A DNA stretch of 64,000 bases. It comes from Melastoma dodecandrum. Lineage: Eukaryota; Streptophyta; Magnoliopsida; Myrtales; Melastomataceae. A program made the translations under genes and the position numbers. The notes beneath the pieces were generated by a model. The model saw only the letters and a list, made by a program, of their open reading frames with translations, was not told the DNA's origin and searched no databases. Shown one piece after another: positions 47,701 to 59,884 of the stretch (positions are counted from its first letter, which is position 1; every line of letters starts with the position of its first letter). The stretch is taken from assembly GCA_029817715.1 (NCBI GenBank), contig JARUPY010000533.1, forward strand, positions 1,322,001 to 1,386,000, given 5' to 3'.

Positions 47701-50700
47701 TACCACAACAATTACTAATTCTGCCTCTGCACGTCCTCATCTTCGAGCAATAACTGCTTCCAAACGGTCTAAACTGGAACCTCATCAAATTTGGTATGTA
47801 GATGGTCCTTGTTCTATCTATCTGGGCTGCCTTATGATTGCCATGGTACGAGGCTTCATATGATGTGTATGAGGTCAAAATCTGAAAAACAATGGCCATA
47901 TCAATTTTTTTTTAATGATCGAGTGACTGTGTGAGTAACCATGAGCTTTAACCCTTCCTAAGGAAAGGATGAGGACGAATAGATTGAATGAAATCATATG
48001 ATTTGAGAACGGGGATCTGTATTTTTATCTATGATTGAGTGACTGTGTGAGTATGCATGAGCTTTAACCCTTCTTAAAAGGAGGACGAGGACGAATAGAG
48101 TGATGAAATCATATGATTTGAGAACAAGGATCTGTGTTCCAGTTAGGAAAGAATCAATCTTAGATCTTAGGGGCAACTTCCTGTCTTAATGCTCAATGTT
48201 AAAAAGGAAAAAAGAGTGGGCCATTTGCAGTAGAAGAGTAGACATATGAACATCTTAGGTACTTGCCATGCTAAATATAGTAAATTATGCAGAATGCATT
48301 GCGATAAGGACAACTTCTCTTTCTGTTACAGGGGGGATTCTCCTGTAAGCACATTTCGTCCTCGTGCTAGGCCGCTTTTCCAGTATCGGCACTACAGGTA
48401 ACTACTGTATTTATCTCTGAGTAAGTGGAAAGACATAGCAAAAGAGAGCTTTCCTTTTTATAGTTGAAATGATACCTATATTTTACTTTTATATGAATTT
48501 TGACCCCAATGACATGGGCTGTAAGAATGTATCACCTGTCTGAAGTATTCTCCTTCTCCGTTTACATTACAAATTTCAAGGAAGGGCTTATTTTACTCCT
48601 TAATTATTTTAGAAGGTAAAACTTGTAGAATATTTTCATCGTGTGCTGTTGTATGTCTTTTAAAGTTAAATCATCCTTTAATTTACATTTGCTTTTCAGT
48701 GTGTTTTGTATGAGAGATAATGTGATCATGTGGAACAATTTCGCAACAGATTACAGATGTAAATAAGGATTAATTGCAACCATCCCCTCCACAATTTTCT
48801 GACAGCTAAATGTTCCTCTTTTCCAGTGAACAGCAACCACTGCGGTTGAATCCTGCTGAGGTAAGTGAGGTGATTGCTGCCGTATGCTCTGATGAATCCG
48901 CAGGAAATGCTAACGTTATGACAGTATCGAGATTAAATAATGGTGGAAGGCCGACTATGGATGTGGCCGTGAGCGTTCTTGTTAAACTAATTATTGACAT
49001 GTATGGCTCGAATCCTCTCTGTTTCATTCCATCACTATCTGCTTAATTTTTTTCCTGTTATTTGCATATGCTTCGGCTTAGCTGTACACTCTGTCTGTGA
49101 AACCAGAACTGCACAACTTTTCATATTTTGTAGATAGAGATGAAGTCGTTTGCTTGTTTTCGTGAGATATAGTGACAGCCATATTTATATGATCCTCTGA
49201 TACAGACATGCCCTTCTGCAATTACTTTCTAATTTTGGGGTTCATTGCACTGCTAATTATTTGTTTTTATCTATTCTGCCTGTTTACAGCTCAATAAAGG
49301 TGACCCTTAATGTAGCTATAGACAAAAGGATTAGATCTCTGAGAAAAATGGCTCTCGTGATTTGCTCTTTGGGATCTGATAGCTGGCACTGTGTTCCTAT
49401 ATTTTGAAATCTAACTTGCCCTTGATTCATGTTTGAGTCTGAACTATTTTATTTTAATAATTACAGGTATGTTTTAGATCCTGGAAGTGCTGCTCCTCTC
49501 ACCCTCTCTATGCTTCAGGTGCTCCATCAAAAGCCTTTTTCTTTCATGCTGGGAACCACTATTATGATTTTCTTCTGATCTATTGTGTGATATTTAACAG
49601 GAAATGCTTTGTTCTAGTCGAGTCGAATGCCGATCACGTTCGTTTGACTTAGTCCTGAACCTAGGTGTGCATGCTCATTTATTGGAGCCTGTAAATATGG
49701 ATGTTACTTGCACTATAAAGGAAGAATACGCTCAAGAGCCCTATGTCAGCGGGGAACCTGAGGAAACCTCGGGAGCGACAAGAGATTCTTTTGACGACAG
49801 AATATTTTCGTCTGCTATTGATGACCTGGAGATATGGATTCTAAACATTTTATATGAAATTCTCTTGTTCCTTGTTCAGGTAAGAAAACTATTCATTCTT
49901 GATGGAAGAATATGTGGCGATTTTACTTTTTCTCATGAAAATGACAAAGATTGAGATGCTCTGTTAATGATTCCGTTTTGTGTCTGATTATCGAGTGTTT
50001 TCTATATCTTCAAGCATCTACTCATTATGAATGGGACCATCAGTTAGTTGAATGGTTATAAACCCCCCACACCGCCCCTCTCCTGGACACACACAAGAAG
50101 ATACTACTATTGAAGCATCTCAAGCTAGCAAACTAAGAGATATCATTCTTACGAATATCTTTATTTGGTTCTGATGATAATGTCTAGCAATTTATGAACT
50201 GGTTTATGATTCTTTTTTTTTCGTAGTGAACTGGTTTATGGTTCTGTCTAACAAAAAAATTGCTGGTTTGACAACAGATTGAAGAAGAGGAAGAGTCTGT
50301 TTGGGCATCTGGCCTGAGCTGTTTGTTGTATTTTGTTTGCGACAGGGGTAAAATTTGGAGGAATAGATTGATTGGTCTTGACATAAGGGTAAGCAATTTA
50401 AGCAATTCCTTTCTGATGCATTGTTTTTTGAAAAGTCCTTTTGACTATAAATTGGCCTTGCTGGTTTGAAGTGACTGAAAAGGGAAGAAAGCTGTGATCT
50501 CGGGGAAATATGCTAGGTTTCCTGTAAGTTTAGTTGACAAGTCGTCTTCGGCTAAGAAGCATTTAGACATGGAGTCCAAGTTTCAAGAAGATATTGCACC
50601 TTAAGCTCACAAGTGATACACAATTGGGCCAAGCTTTGATATAAGTAGATATATATTTCTTGGGAATGATCAGCTTAAGGCAGTAGCACTTCATTATGGA

Positions 50701-53700
50701 CAAACCTTTCGTAGTTCACTAGTTGGCCATGTGCCTATTACTTGCTGCGATGAACATTGTTGGCACTGCATTTGAAACCATTTGCTGTGCCTAGTGGCTT
50801 TTTATTTGTGGATGTCATGAGTTGCGGACATTGTTATATGTTTCTTTTTTAACTTTTATCTAAGGAAATGGTGGATTATACTCAGGTTATCAAGTCCCTG
50901 TTGGAGATCAGCCGGAGATACTATTGGGCTGAAATAGTTCACAGCAAGCTGACTTCCATATTAACAAATATGTTTTATGAACTTCCTGAGAGGCCTGATT
51001 CTGTTTCAACCTCATACTTCCTGGTGAATCAGGTTGATCTTATTGGAGGAATTGAATTCATTTTCCTCGAGGTAAGCAAATAAAAAATCTGAAAATCAAA
51101 TTTTCTTTGTGAATAGTGTGCTGTCATTTGTGATAATAGCTCAACTAGCACAACCGTGTACTTTGTAACTGGAAATATGTGTGTTTTATATTAGTGATCG
51201 AGGGTGAATATGATACGGTTCGATCTTTTCTAAAATAAGAGTCTATTAGTCTTTAGAAATAAAATATTTGGTAATAGTCCAATTAGAATAATTGATAGGA
51301 TAAGATTATTATTTTTTTGTTTTAGATATTTTGGTAATTGGGGATTTCTTGTTTTGTTATTTAAAGCCCGCCAATCTATGGAGAGGAGGGGTAAGGAATA
51401 TTTGAATGAAGAAACAAAGGTCCTTAGAGAAGTTAGAAGGAAGGGTTCTTTCCGACGAACCCTTATCCTTCGCAGCCATAGGTCGTAAGCCTGTGGACCC
51501 GATCCTTTATCTGGGACCATGTCAACTTGTGCATCAGTTAATATCCTTACATATTTTATTTCAAACTATTGTGATCATATACAATTGGATAGTTTCTATT
51601 GGGAGGAGTTAAGTTAAGAGTGTTCAATTTAGGCTCAGCCAGTTGTTGTTTCATTGTTTTGTCAAGCAGAAAAACTATAGATAGGTTTATGGCACATACT
51701 TACATTGTCTGTTATTTTTCGCTTTCCTTCTCTGTAAGCGAGGAGTCCTTTTTCTTTTGCTTCCATGTTAAACAAATGTTGTTATGTTTCTAATGTGCAG
51801 TATTCTCTTGCTAACTCAAGAGAAGAGAGGAGAAACTTGTACATGGTGCTTTTTGATTATGTTCTCCATCAAATAAATGAGACATGCCTAACTACTGGAG
51901 TGTCTGACTATTCGGATGATGAGATTAAGCCTCTTGCCATATTGCTTATTTTAGCAGATGCACCCGAAGCATTTTACATTTCTGTGAAATTGGGTGTACA
52001 AGGCATAGGCGAGATCTTAAGGAGGTCAATATCTGATGCATTGGACAGATATCCAAACAGTGAACGACTAAACATGGTACTTTTACAATTTGTTGTGTAG
52101 GGACAGCTATTTGTGAATCTGATGAATCTCTTACAGTGCTTTTGAAGAAGATGTATGTAGTTTGTTTGGGGGCATCTCAAAACATCAATTTTTCTACACA
52201 CTCAAGAATTTGGTTTCTTTTGACATACCAGATGAATCAAACATAACTTTTGTTGGTTATGTTCAGCAAATGCAAGAGATTGTTCCGATGGATTCTCTTC
52301 TTATAACCATTCGTCATTTTCATTACAATTTTAATTAGATAACCTCTTTGTTGCATAAGTGAGGATAGATAGCATACTTATCCTTCACCCTTAAGATTAT
52401 GTATATGTTACTTGTGGAATCTGTTATTATGCCCGCAGTTAAAAGTTCTTTGCTCACCAATGTTCAAATGCCCCTGTTTTTGCAGCTTTTGGAAAGTATC
52501 ACTGAGAGGTTTGATGTGTTGGTCAGCTCATTTACTCATTTGGACATAGAGTTTTCACATATGATCCAGATCACAAAATCCTTCAAAGATCTCCAGAGCA
52601 TTGGGGATACCTCCTTAAGACTTGGTGTTGGTGCAAAAGTGAATCTATATTGGTCCTGTTTGCATTCTCTGCTGCTCTCGGAAAACATTTCATGCCGTCG
52701 AAATGGGTACATTTGGCTGGGCGATTTGCTTATCTCTGAAATTAGTGAGGAGAAGAATGGAGATATATGGTATAATATAACCAACTTCAAACAGCGGATC
52801 ACCGTTGCCGGAACTGCCGTTTCTTCTGCTGCTCCAGATGTTCCTTTACCCATTTGGCTTATGTGCGGTCTCCTGAAGTCAAAGCACAGTAGGATCAGAT
52901 GGGGTTTCTTGCTTGTTCTCGAGAGGCTTCTTATGCGATGTAAATTTTTGCTAGATGAAAAGGAAATGCAGATATTTAGCAGTATTGACCATGCTCATAT
53001 GGATGAAGATATTCGTCTTAAGAAGGCAAATGCAATCATAGACATTATGAGCAGCGCTTTATCATTGGTGTGTCAGATGCACGAAGCTGACCGCATGAAT
53101 ATTTTGAAGGTATATTTTTATTGAAATTTAAACTTGAAATGAGTCGTAGGCATTCGTCACAACCATGTTCTACAAGGTGCTAGATGATTTATTGACTTGA
53201 ATCCTTTTTCGAGTCACCCAAATTACCTTCCCAATGCATGAATGGTTCAATATTTACTGGTTCTTCATTTTATCTCGTGAGAAATATTGGCTTTAAAATG
53301 TATTACCCTGATCATACCTCTTGCTTTGTTTGCTGAACAGATGTGCGACATCCTGTTCTCTCAACTTTACCTTAAAGTTCCCCCTCCTAGTTCTGCAACA
53401 TTAGGTGACGGTACTCATTTGATAAGTGAGAGCAAGAGATTTAATGCTGGTGAGCCACCTATCCTACCCGAGGCTCGGCTTCAAAGTGAACATGTGGAAG
53501 ACTGTGCCAGTAGAGGCAGTGATAACAGTTATGCACATTGTGGGACTGCTTCGATGGCCGCGCTACTACTACAAGGGCGGGCAGTTGTTCCAATGCAGCT
53601 AGTTGCACGAGTGCCTGCTGATTTATTTTATTGGCCTTTGTTTCAACTCGCCAGTGCTGCAACAGACAATATTGCTCTAGGTGTTGCCGTGGGAAGCAAA

Positions 53701-54458
53701 GGAAGAGGTAATCTTCCTGGTGCTGGGTCAGATATTCGGGCTACCCTGTTGTTGCTTTTAATTGGGAAGTGTACAGCCGATCCCTCTGCATTTCAAGAAT
53801 TTGGTGGTGAAGAGTTATTCAGGTGCGTGCACATTTAATTGCTTCACAACTTGAAATTGGCTTTGTTCTCTCGGTCTTTCAATTTACTCAAAAATCAATT
53901 TCTCAAATTTGCAGGGGTCTTTTAGATGATACCGATTCACGGGTAGCTTATTATTCTTCTGCGTTCCTTTTGAAGGTATGGAAGTACTTTCTATTTTCTC
54001 TGATAGATAAACAACTCATTTAGAGAAGCAACTGACTATACCCTGTTCATATCTTGTGTCTGTTTCAGAGAATGATGAGTGAAAAACCTGAAAAATATCA
54101 GCTTATGCTTCAGAATCTTGTTTTCAAAGCTCAGCAGGTAAAGCAACATTTCTAAAGCATTGAATGAGATGGAATCTTTGCATTTTAAATCCATCACCAA
54201 TGAGGGAATTAACAAGCTTGTCAATTTCTTTTTAAATTATGAGATGTCGCAGAATTTCTTGGATTAGTTTTTTCGTTGTTTTTGTTTAATTTTTTGCATA
54301 GACAGCTTTCCTCAAGAGCATTTCGGTACCCTTATTAACAGCACCAGTTATAATTATTTTCTACTTTACAGAGCAACAATGAGAAGCTATTGGAAAACCC
54401 ATACCTTCAGATGCGAGGCATACTTCAGTTGGCGAATGACCTTGGAGTTGAGTTGTAA
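44761..54458 (+). CDS. Conserved plant protein of unknown function, 17 exons, about 1,123 residues
   Basis: Seventeen exons in consistent phase: 44761-45096, 46104-46183, 46751-46801, 46930-47445, 47536-47793, 48332-48397, 48827-49000, 49467-49518, 49601-49879, 50278-50388, 50886-51071, 51801-52076, 52486-53109, 53341-53822, 53915-53975, 54069-54137 and 54372-54458. The product matches a single-copy-like land-plant family annotated only as uncharacterised (Arabidopsis At3g12590 type). The N-terminus is Ser/Ala-rich with a polyalanine run, then the KKPPEPLRRAVADCL block. The rest is leucine-rich and largely alpha-helical with alternating hydrophobic stretches, resembling an ARM/HEAT scaffold. 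Conserved landmarks are LLKRYLLRYRPSEETL, KMKGQHWKYFGTADMPYL, FRPRARPLFQYRHYSEQQ, EAFYISVKLGVQGIGEILRRS and VAVGSKGRGN. No signal peptide or catalytic motif is seen. Function is unknown. Confidence 0.88.
47915..48135. repeat. Tandem duplication of about 116 bp in intron 5
   Basis: Two diverged direct copies, 47915-48020 and 48031-48135, share GAGTGACTGTGTGAGTA, GAGCTTTAACCCTTC and AAATCATATGATTTGAGAAC at a period of 116 bases, with small insertions. It lies wholly within the intron of the 17-exon gene. Confidence 0.85.
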
Positions 54459-56049
54459 TGTGGATGGTTGAAGATCGAAAGTGCTGTATCTTGTCTTGGA
54501 TGATTCTGAGACTGCTTGTGTCAACAATCGAGCACCCTATCTGGAAATGATTGGATTTTTCAAAATGGAGTGCTCGGATAAATTGTGAAAAGAAGCTTTA
54601 GTCTGTACAGAATAAAAGGGCCACGTGTGCCGTTCAGAGATGCCCAGGATTTTCTTGCCCCAACTATTGTCAGGGCTTTTGCTGACATCGAGAGTATGGG
54701 AAAGCTGGAGGGTGGTTTTTACAATGGCGCTTTACCGGTGTTCGCTGATAAATGGTGTGAACTGTTGCAAAAATTGTTGAAGACTTTCTTCGTTGATTTT
54801 CTGCCCTCCCAAGTGGAAGCTGCTGTGCTCAGTGCCTGGATAACCGAACCTAATTCCTGGTAATGTTCGGAAAATTTCTTTGTGAAGTTACTAGTTTCCA
54901 TATCATGTTATCACTTTTCCATATTAACAACGTTGCAGCATGGTGGCAGGAGAGATTCCGTGGATTATCGGAAGGTCTTCTCCATGCCAATTCAGATTCT
55001 CCGTAGGGGTCTTTTACTGTATCATTTCGTCGGCTGCTTTGCTTGGATGCCATCGGTCAGGTGATAATAATCTTCTACATTTGACTTGGTGGTTCATTCG
55101 TACGTCATGCCAGGTTTGAGATTCAATTCAAGATTTTGCAGGTGATGTTGCTAGGTCTAGAGATTAGTTATTTGTGTATAATAGCTTCGGACAGCTTTCT
55201 TGATGGGCATCGAGGATGTCCACTTTTTGGGGCTCCTCCAGAGTTGGCCTTGAGTTTGATGTCTTGCTTTCTTTTATGTTGAGTGAGATTGTAGATAGAT
55301 CATCATCCGGTGATTTTAGCTTTTTGTGCTCAGTCGTGGTTGCCCACTACTGCCAATCTGCGGTTTGCTGTAAGTCAGCTGAGGAATTTGTACATGCCTG
55401 TATCAGTGTTTCGGTGGTTCAATTTCAGAATGCAAGTTTTTGTGGGTGACTTCTCTTTGGCTGGTAATGTTAAAGACCTGAGGTGATGAAATTCGAGCCA
55501 TTATCAAACAAATATTCTCGGGAGGCCAAAGATCATGTTGACAGTAAGAACATGGATGGAGCATCCCCGAAGATTCTTAGGATTCTAAAGCTCGAATCAG
55601 ATTGTCTCATGGCCTGCTACTAGATTTGTTTTACTGGCTTTGTACATTATCTGACCATATGTTTAAAGTTTACCAGACGAAAATGGCTCGTCCCGGAAGC
55701 TCATTAGGGTCCTTCAGCAAGTTTGGGTGTCCTCTTCTTGGCTTTCAACTGATGTCTCTCGAGATCTGCATCCAAAGCTTAAGTGGTGGGTTTCACATTC
55801 CCAACCCTTCCCGGACGGTTGCCGACCTGCGAGGGGCCCGGACCAGGGTTTTGAGTTTGTCCCTGGGTAGTCATCGGTGGCCTTCTCACTCTGCCAGGCA
55901 GCAACTCAACAACATTACACAGAATGGATTCGACATATTTCTAAATAGCATTTTCTAGCGGCATGGCATTGGGGAAGAGGTTCTGGAAGAAGAATGACAA
56001 AACTATTACATACCCTATAGGAGTTCTGATGGGGTCTACGAAGCAATAA
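54459..56049. other. 3' flank of the 17-exon gene with unexplained open frames
   Basis: No gene recognised. The first few hundred bases should be 3' untranslated region. Further plus-strand frames (54585-54863, 55216-55449, 55602-55958) have mildly coding-like composition but no family match. They could be a long alternative 3' end, a noncoding transcript or a decayed gene. Confidence 0.35.
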
Positions 56050-56120
56050 TTTGGCGCAACAACATTAGCCCCAACAAGCTCAATCTTCAGTGGCTTACCA
56101 TCCGGACGTTTTGGTAGCGA
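56050..56120 (-). pseudogene. Fragment resembling the ALY/REF (THO4) RRM end
   Basis: On the minus strand DGKPLKIELVGANVVAP (from 56103) resembles the end of the RNA-recognition motif of ALY/REF mRNA-export factors (RYNNVxLDGKPMKIExVG). The preceding RYQNV words are present but in a different frame (from 56119), with only two bases between GTC and GAT, implying a frameshift. A 144-codon open frame spans the site but has no other ALY feature. A short decayed fragment is the best reading; chance similarity is possible. Confidence 0.42.
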
Positions 56121-58453
56121 CGAGGCGGTTGTTTTACCGAGGTTTCCGCAAACGTGACAGATCCCCCATTGGATGTGCTTAATGGGCCTAAATTTGGGCT
56201 TGGGCCCGTGCTTGTAGCCCAAATACATTTTTCCCCAAGGGGTGGGACATTTTGGACTGATACAACATCTTCCTAGTTTTGAACTGCATGTGTTAGCGGG
56301 TGGCTTATTTCGGAAATGCAAAGGTTGTCGGGGTCGAAAACCTGTTTTGTTTTGAAGCGATTTCGGCCAACCCATAGATTATGTTAAGGATTCAACGTAA
56401 GATCAACACGTGTTCATTTGTTGGTGAGCCCGGGGGGGGGGGGGGGGGGGGGGGGGGGTCCTTAATTATTATCTTACTATTCAAGTGCTGCTGGCGCTTC
56501 TCTCTGCCTTCCCAACATAATGCATATATATTATATTATGGGGAGAAGTTGCTTTGGTTGTAGGATAATTTAGTTTGACCAATTAGTTTCCGAGATATTT
56601 AATTAACTGGGGACGGTCGAGGAACGATTATGAAACATATACTTTCTATGTATATATTTAAAGTATATGTGTTTTCGAAGGTAAATGTAAATCGGTGGTT
56701 GTCTACCCATAATTAACTTATTTTGATGTTGCAATTTTTTTTTTGTTTTTATTAGGTTTGTAAGTACTTGAAAATAATATAAAATTTTATCCGCAACTTG
56801 CAGCTACTGTAGTTGAAGATTCTTATCCATTTCAGATCGATTCATATGATTTATCTCATCGATTGTGGATTTAAAAGTTTGGGAAATTTTTTATTGTTTG
56901 TGGGTCTTGTTTATATGCATAAAAATAAAGATTTACTAATATACAAAAGATAAAGCAGGCCGAATTGTGACAGATCAGGAATCAAATATTAAGATTGATG
57001 ATATAAAAAAAAAAAACCAGAAGATCAAAGGTCAGACTTTGGATGAATGTCGTGAAGGGACAACCCCATAGGAATGAAGGACATGGTCTGCTCCTCATGA
57101 TTTTAATAGCTTTTAGTTTGCATGCCTCACACTCAAATGTCATCCCATTACAATTGAATATGTGTGATGACGATTAGTGCCATGGTTTAACTCGATTAGC
57201 CTCGTGAGTTTCCCTCACACGTAAGGGGATAGTTCATCTTCGCGGGAGTTCTCGACGCATAGCATGTTTGTTATGTCAAAAGGGCCGATACGACTCGACA
57301 AAAACCTTAATCGAGTCAAAAACCCTAGAGCACACTTTGGGAACCTCTAGGCACGTAAGGTGTTGCCAAAAATGGGAGGGTTACACGTGAAAACTTGCAG
57401 CTGGTTTCAATCTCCCGATTCGGGAAAGTCTCGGAGCCGCAAGGAAATCCGCATACCATAAGAAGCAGGGATGAATAACTATTCCAGGGTTTGGCGCCAA
57501 TTCGAGAATAGAAGCTTGAAAAAGAAGGAATGAACCCCGTGTTCACGGCAACGGCCTAATCAGACGCTAAACGAAAGAAAATGAGAACAAAGTAATAATG
57601 GTCATCGACAGTTAGTCCCTACTTAGCGAGCTAACTATTCTTGAACGAAAAGGGGACCGAATCCGGTCACGCCGCAGCCTGATCAAGTCACTAAGTTACG
57701 ACATAATCACCGAAATTGTGCTGCGAAAGTTTCAAAACCCTCTCTATTCCTACTGAATTCCCTTTTCTCAGTATCAGAATCGGGTCAGTTCGATTGATTC
57801 TGAACTTCTTCGTCGGTATGTTCATAAATGTCCACATTAATTGTTTCCCGCTTTAGATGCCTAAATTTAACCTTATAATATATGTTCATTTAATTAGATT
57901 CCACTCCACCTCTAATCTTGATTATTAAACCATTTAGCCAACATTTTTTATGTATGAAATTTCATAAAGGCCTTGACCTAGGCAATAAAAGAGCTTCATA
58001 TCAATATATTAACCCAAAACAAAAAAATGATGAGGGCGACATTAAACTGAATATACTTTTGTTGCCCGAAAAAGGAACTTGACCTAGTCATAATAAAACA
58101 ATTATATTACATTTCATAGGTTGGAGTAAATCGCCAGAGAGAGTTTGGACAAAACTACATATGTTTTCTTTTCTTTCCCAACTTGCGACCCTCAATTCAA
58201 TCTTTTGTAAGAGATAGAGAGAGAGAGAGAAAACAGAAGAAGCTCAAACCAATAATATGCCCCATAATTCCTACTACAAAAGCTTGACTTGGGACTAATG
58301 AAAAAAACTCTTGGTTTGTCCAAAACACTAAATCACTTTCATTCTCCTCTCTGGCTTCTCTCTTAGTACAGGCACTAAAGAGTCGGAAACTCTCTCGATT
58401 CCCATTCCATCAAAAGGGAAGAAGTACGAGAGGGGTGAGTTGCTGGTGAAGGA
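56121..58453. other. AT-rich intergenic region with a 27-base G run
   Basis: No gene recognised. It contains a homopolymer G run at 56432-56458, AT-rich segments (56560-57020, 57840-58100), and a GA dinucleotide repeat near 58210-58230. A patch at 57200-57780 is less AT-rich without a recognisable coding frame. The bHLH promoter must be at the right end. Confidence 0.45.
56432..56458. repeat. Poly-G homopolymer
   Basis: Twenty-seven consecutive G residues directly after GAGCCC. Runs of this length are rare in plant DNA and hard to sequence, so the true length is uncertain. Confidence 0.85.
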
Positions 58454-59884
58454 ATGATGAAGAACACCTTCTGTCATCCATCCCTACCTTCCGAGCTCTT
58501 CAGCATTGGCGGTAGGTCGAGATCAGGAATCCCCTTCCGGATGTTCTTTTCCATTGATTGGTTTATGTTCACGTGGTGTGTCAATCTTCATTGCATTTCG
58601 TTTTTGTGTGCAGGAAACAGTGAGTTCAGGATGGCAAATCTAGAACCACCTTCTGTGATGGATGATACCACCGAGATGTAGTTTCCCAATCACCCTATTT
58701 TGAAAATAAAATTACAAAAACGAAAAACCACAGTATTAGATTCATGTCATATTACTATATTCGTTATTTGGCAGGAATTTGCACAGCAATGGCTACTATT
58801 TCCATCCTCCCAGTTCATTCCCTGCTGACAACAACTGGCTGAGGGGTGTTGGAGATTGTTTGGATTTTTCTGATCAGCACATTCTTGGCCTTCGACCTGG
58901 TAATTAATACAACAAAAAGTTGTACTTCTCCCAATTACTTACCATTTGGACCACCCCCTTCTCGCAGAAACCACACAGATGCCGGTTTCTTAGTGAGTTT
59001 TGTTCAAACTAGGAATAATCTTTTGACTGATCTGCAGGTTCCCTGTACCCAACATCTAGCCGCAGCATCCCTCACCTCCCAGTGAAGAAATACTCGGTTC
59101 GGCCGCCCGCAGATGTATGTTATCTTTTCTCAGAGTCAGTACTGTGCTTTCACTAGAGTTGTCTTTGTTTATTTTGACTTTTCGGGGCTCGAGGAGGATT
59201 CACAGGCCATGAGCAAAACAAGGAAGCGCCCATTAGAGGCAGAGGACCGGCGGATCGCAGGAGAATATTTTGGGGAATCGTCTGGTTCCGGGGATCGGAA
59301 AAAGAGCTGGAGAAAAAGGGCGGTGCCGCCGCCATGTTCGTCACAATGTCGTGGTGAGCTCAGTCCGGCTGGGTTGCCTGTTCGGAGGAGCCAAAAGATT
59401 AGTGACAAAATCACTGCTCTGCAGAAACTGGTGTCTCCCTATGGCAAGGTATGACAATGTCGCATCCTTAACTCTTTTCTTTTTCTTATCGCGGATGGTT
59501 ACCTGAGACTGCGTTTGTTTTTTCTAGACCGACACTGCATCTGTTCTTCAAGAAGCCTCCCTTTACATTAAGCTTCTGCAGGACCAAATTCAGGTACCCC
59601 TTATCTCTTCTTCACTCCTGTGCTGCAATCCCCAGTTGTGGAACGGGGAAAAACCTCATGATTCTTACCCAAAATGCCAGACTCTTCTTCAGATGCTAAC
59701 CAATTCATATGCGAGCATCAGAGGTATGCATCCCCAGTTGGTTCCTGTACATCAGGCGCATGGTGAAACAAGCGTTCCCCGTGGGCATCGAGATCTGCGA
59801 AGTCGGGGCCTTTGCATAGTCCCTATCTCTTCGGTCTGCGAGGTTGCTGCTAAGAACCATATCGGCTATGCCACGATGTACTAG
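58454..59884 (+). CDS. Atypical bHLH transcription factor
   Basis: Seven exons: 58454-58511, 58614-58677, 58775-58899, 59038-59114, about 59194-59448, 59528-59593 and 59693-59884, giving about 278 residues. The acceptor of exon 5 is ambiguous among in-frame sites at 59194, 59197 and 59206. The bHLH region spans about 172-215: RRSQKISDKITALQKLVSPYGK followed by TDTASVLQEASLYIKLLQDQIQ across the exon 5/6 junction. The basic region lacks the H-E-R residues that read E-boxes, typical of the plant subgroup that includes bHLH68, 103, 114 and 123. The C-terminal DLRSRGLCIVPIS block is also characteristic of that subgroup. Start MMKNTFCHPSLPSELF fits. Target genes cannot be inferred. Confidence 0.88.
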
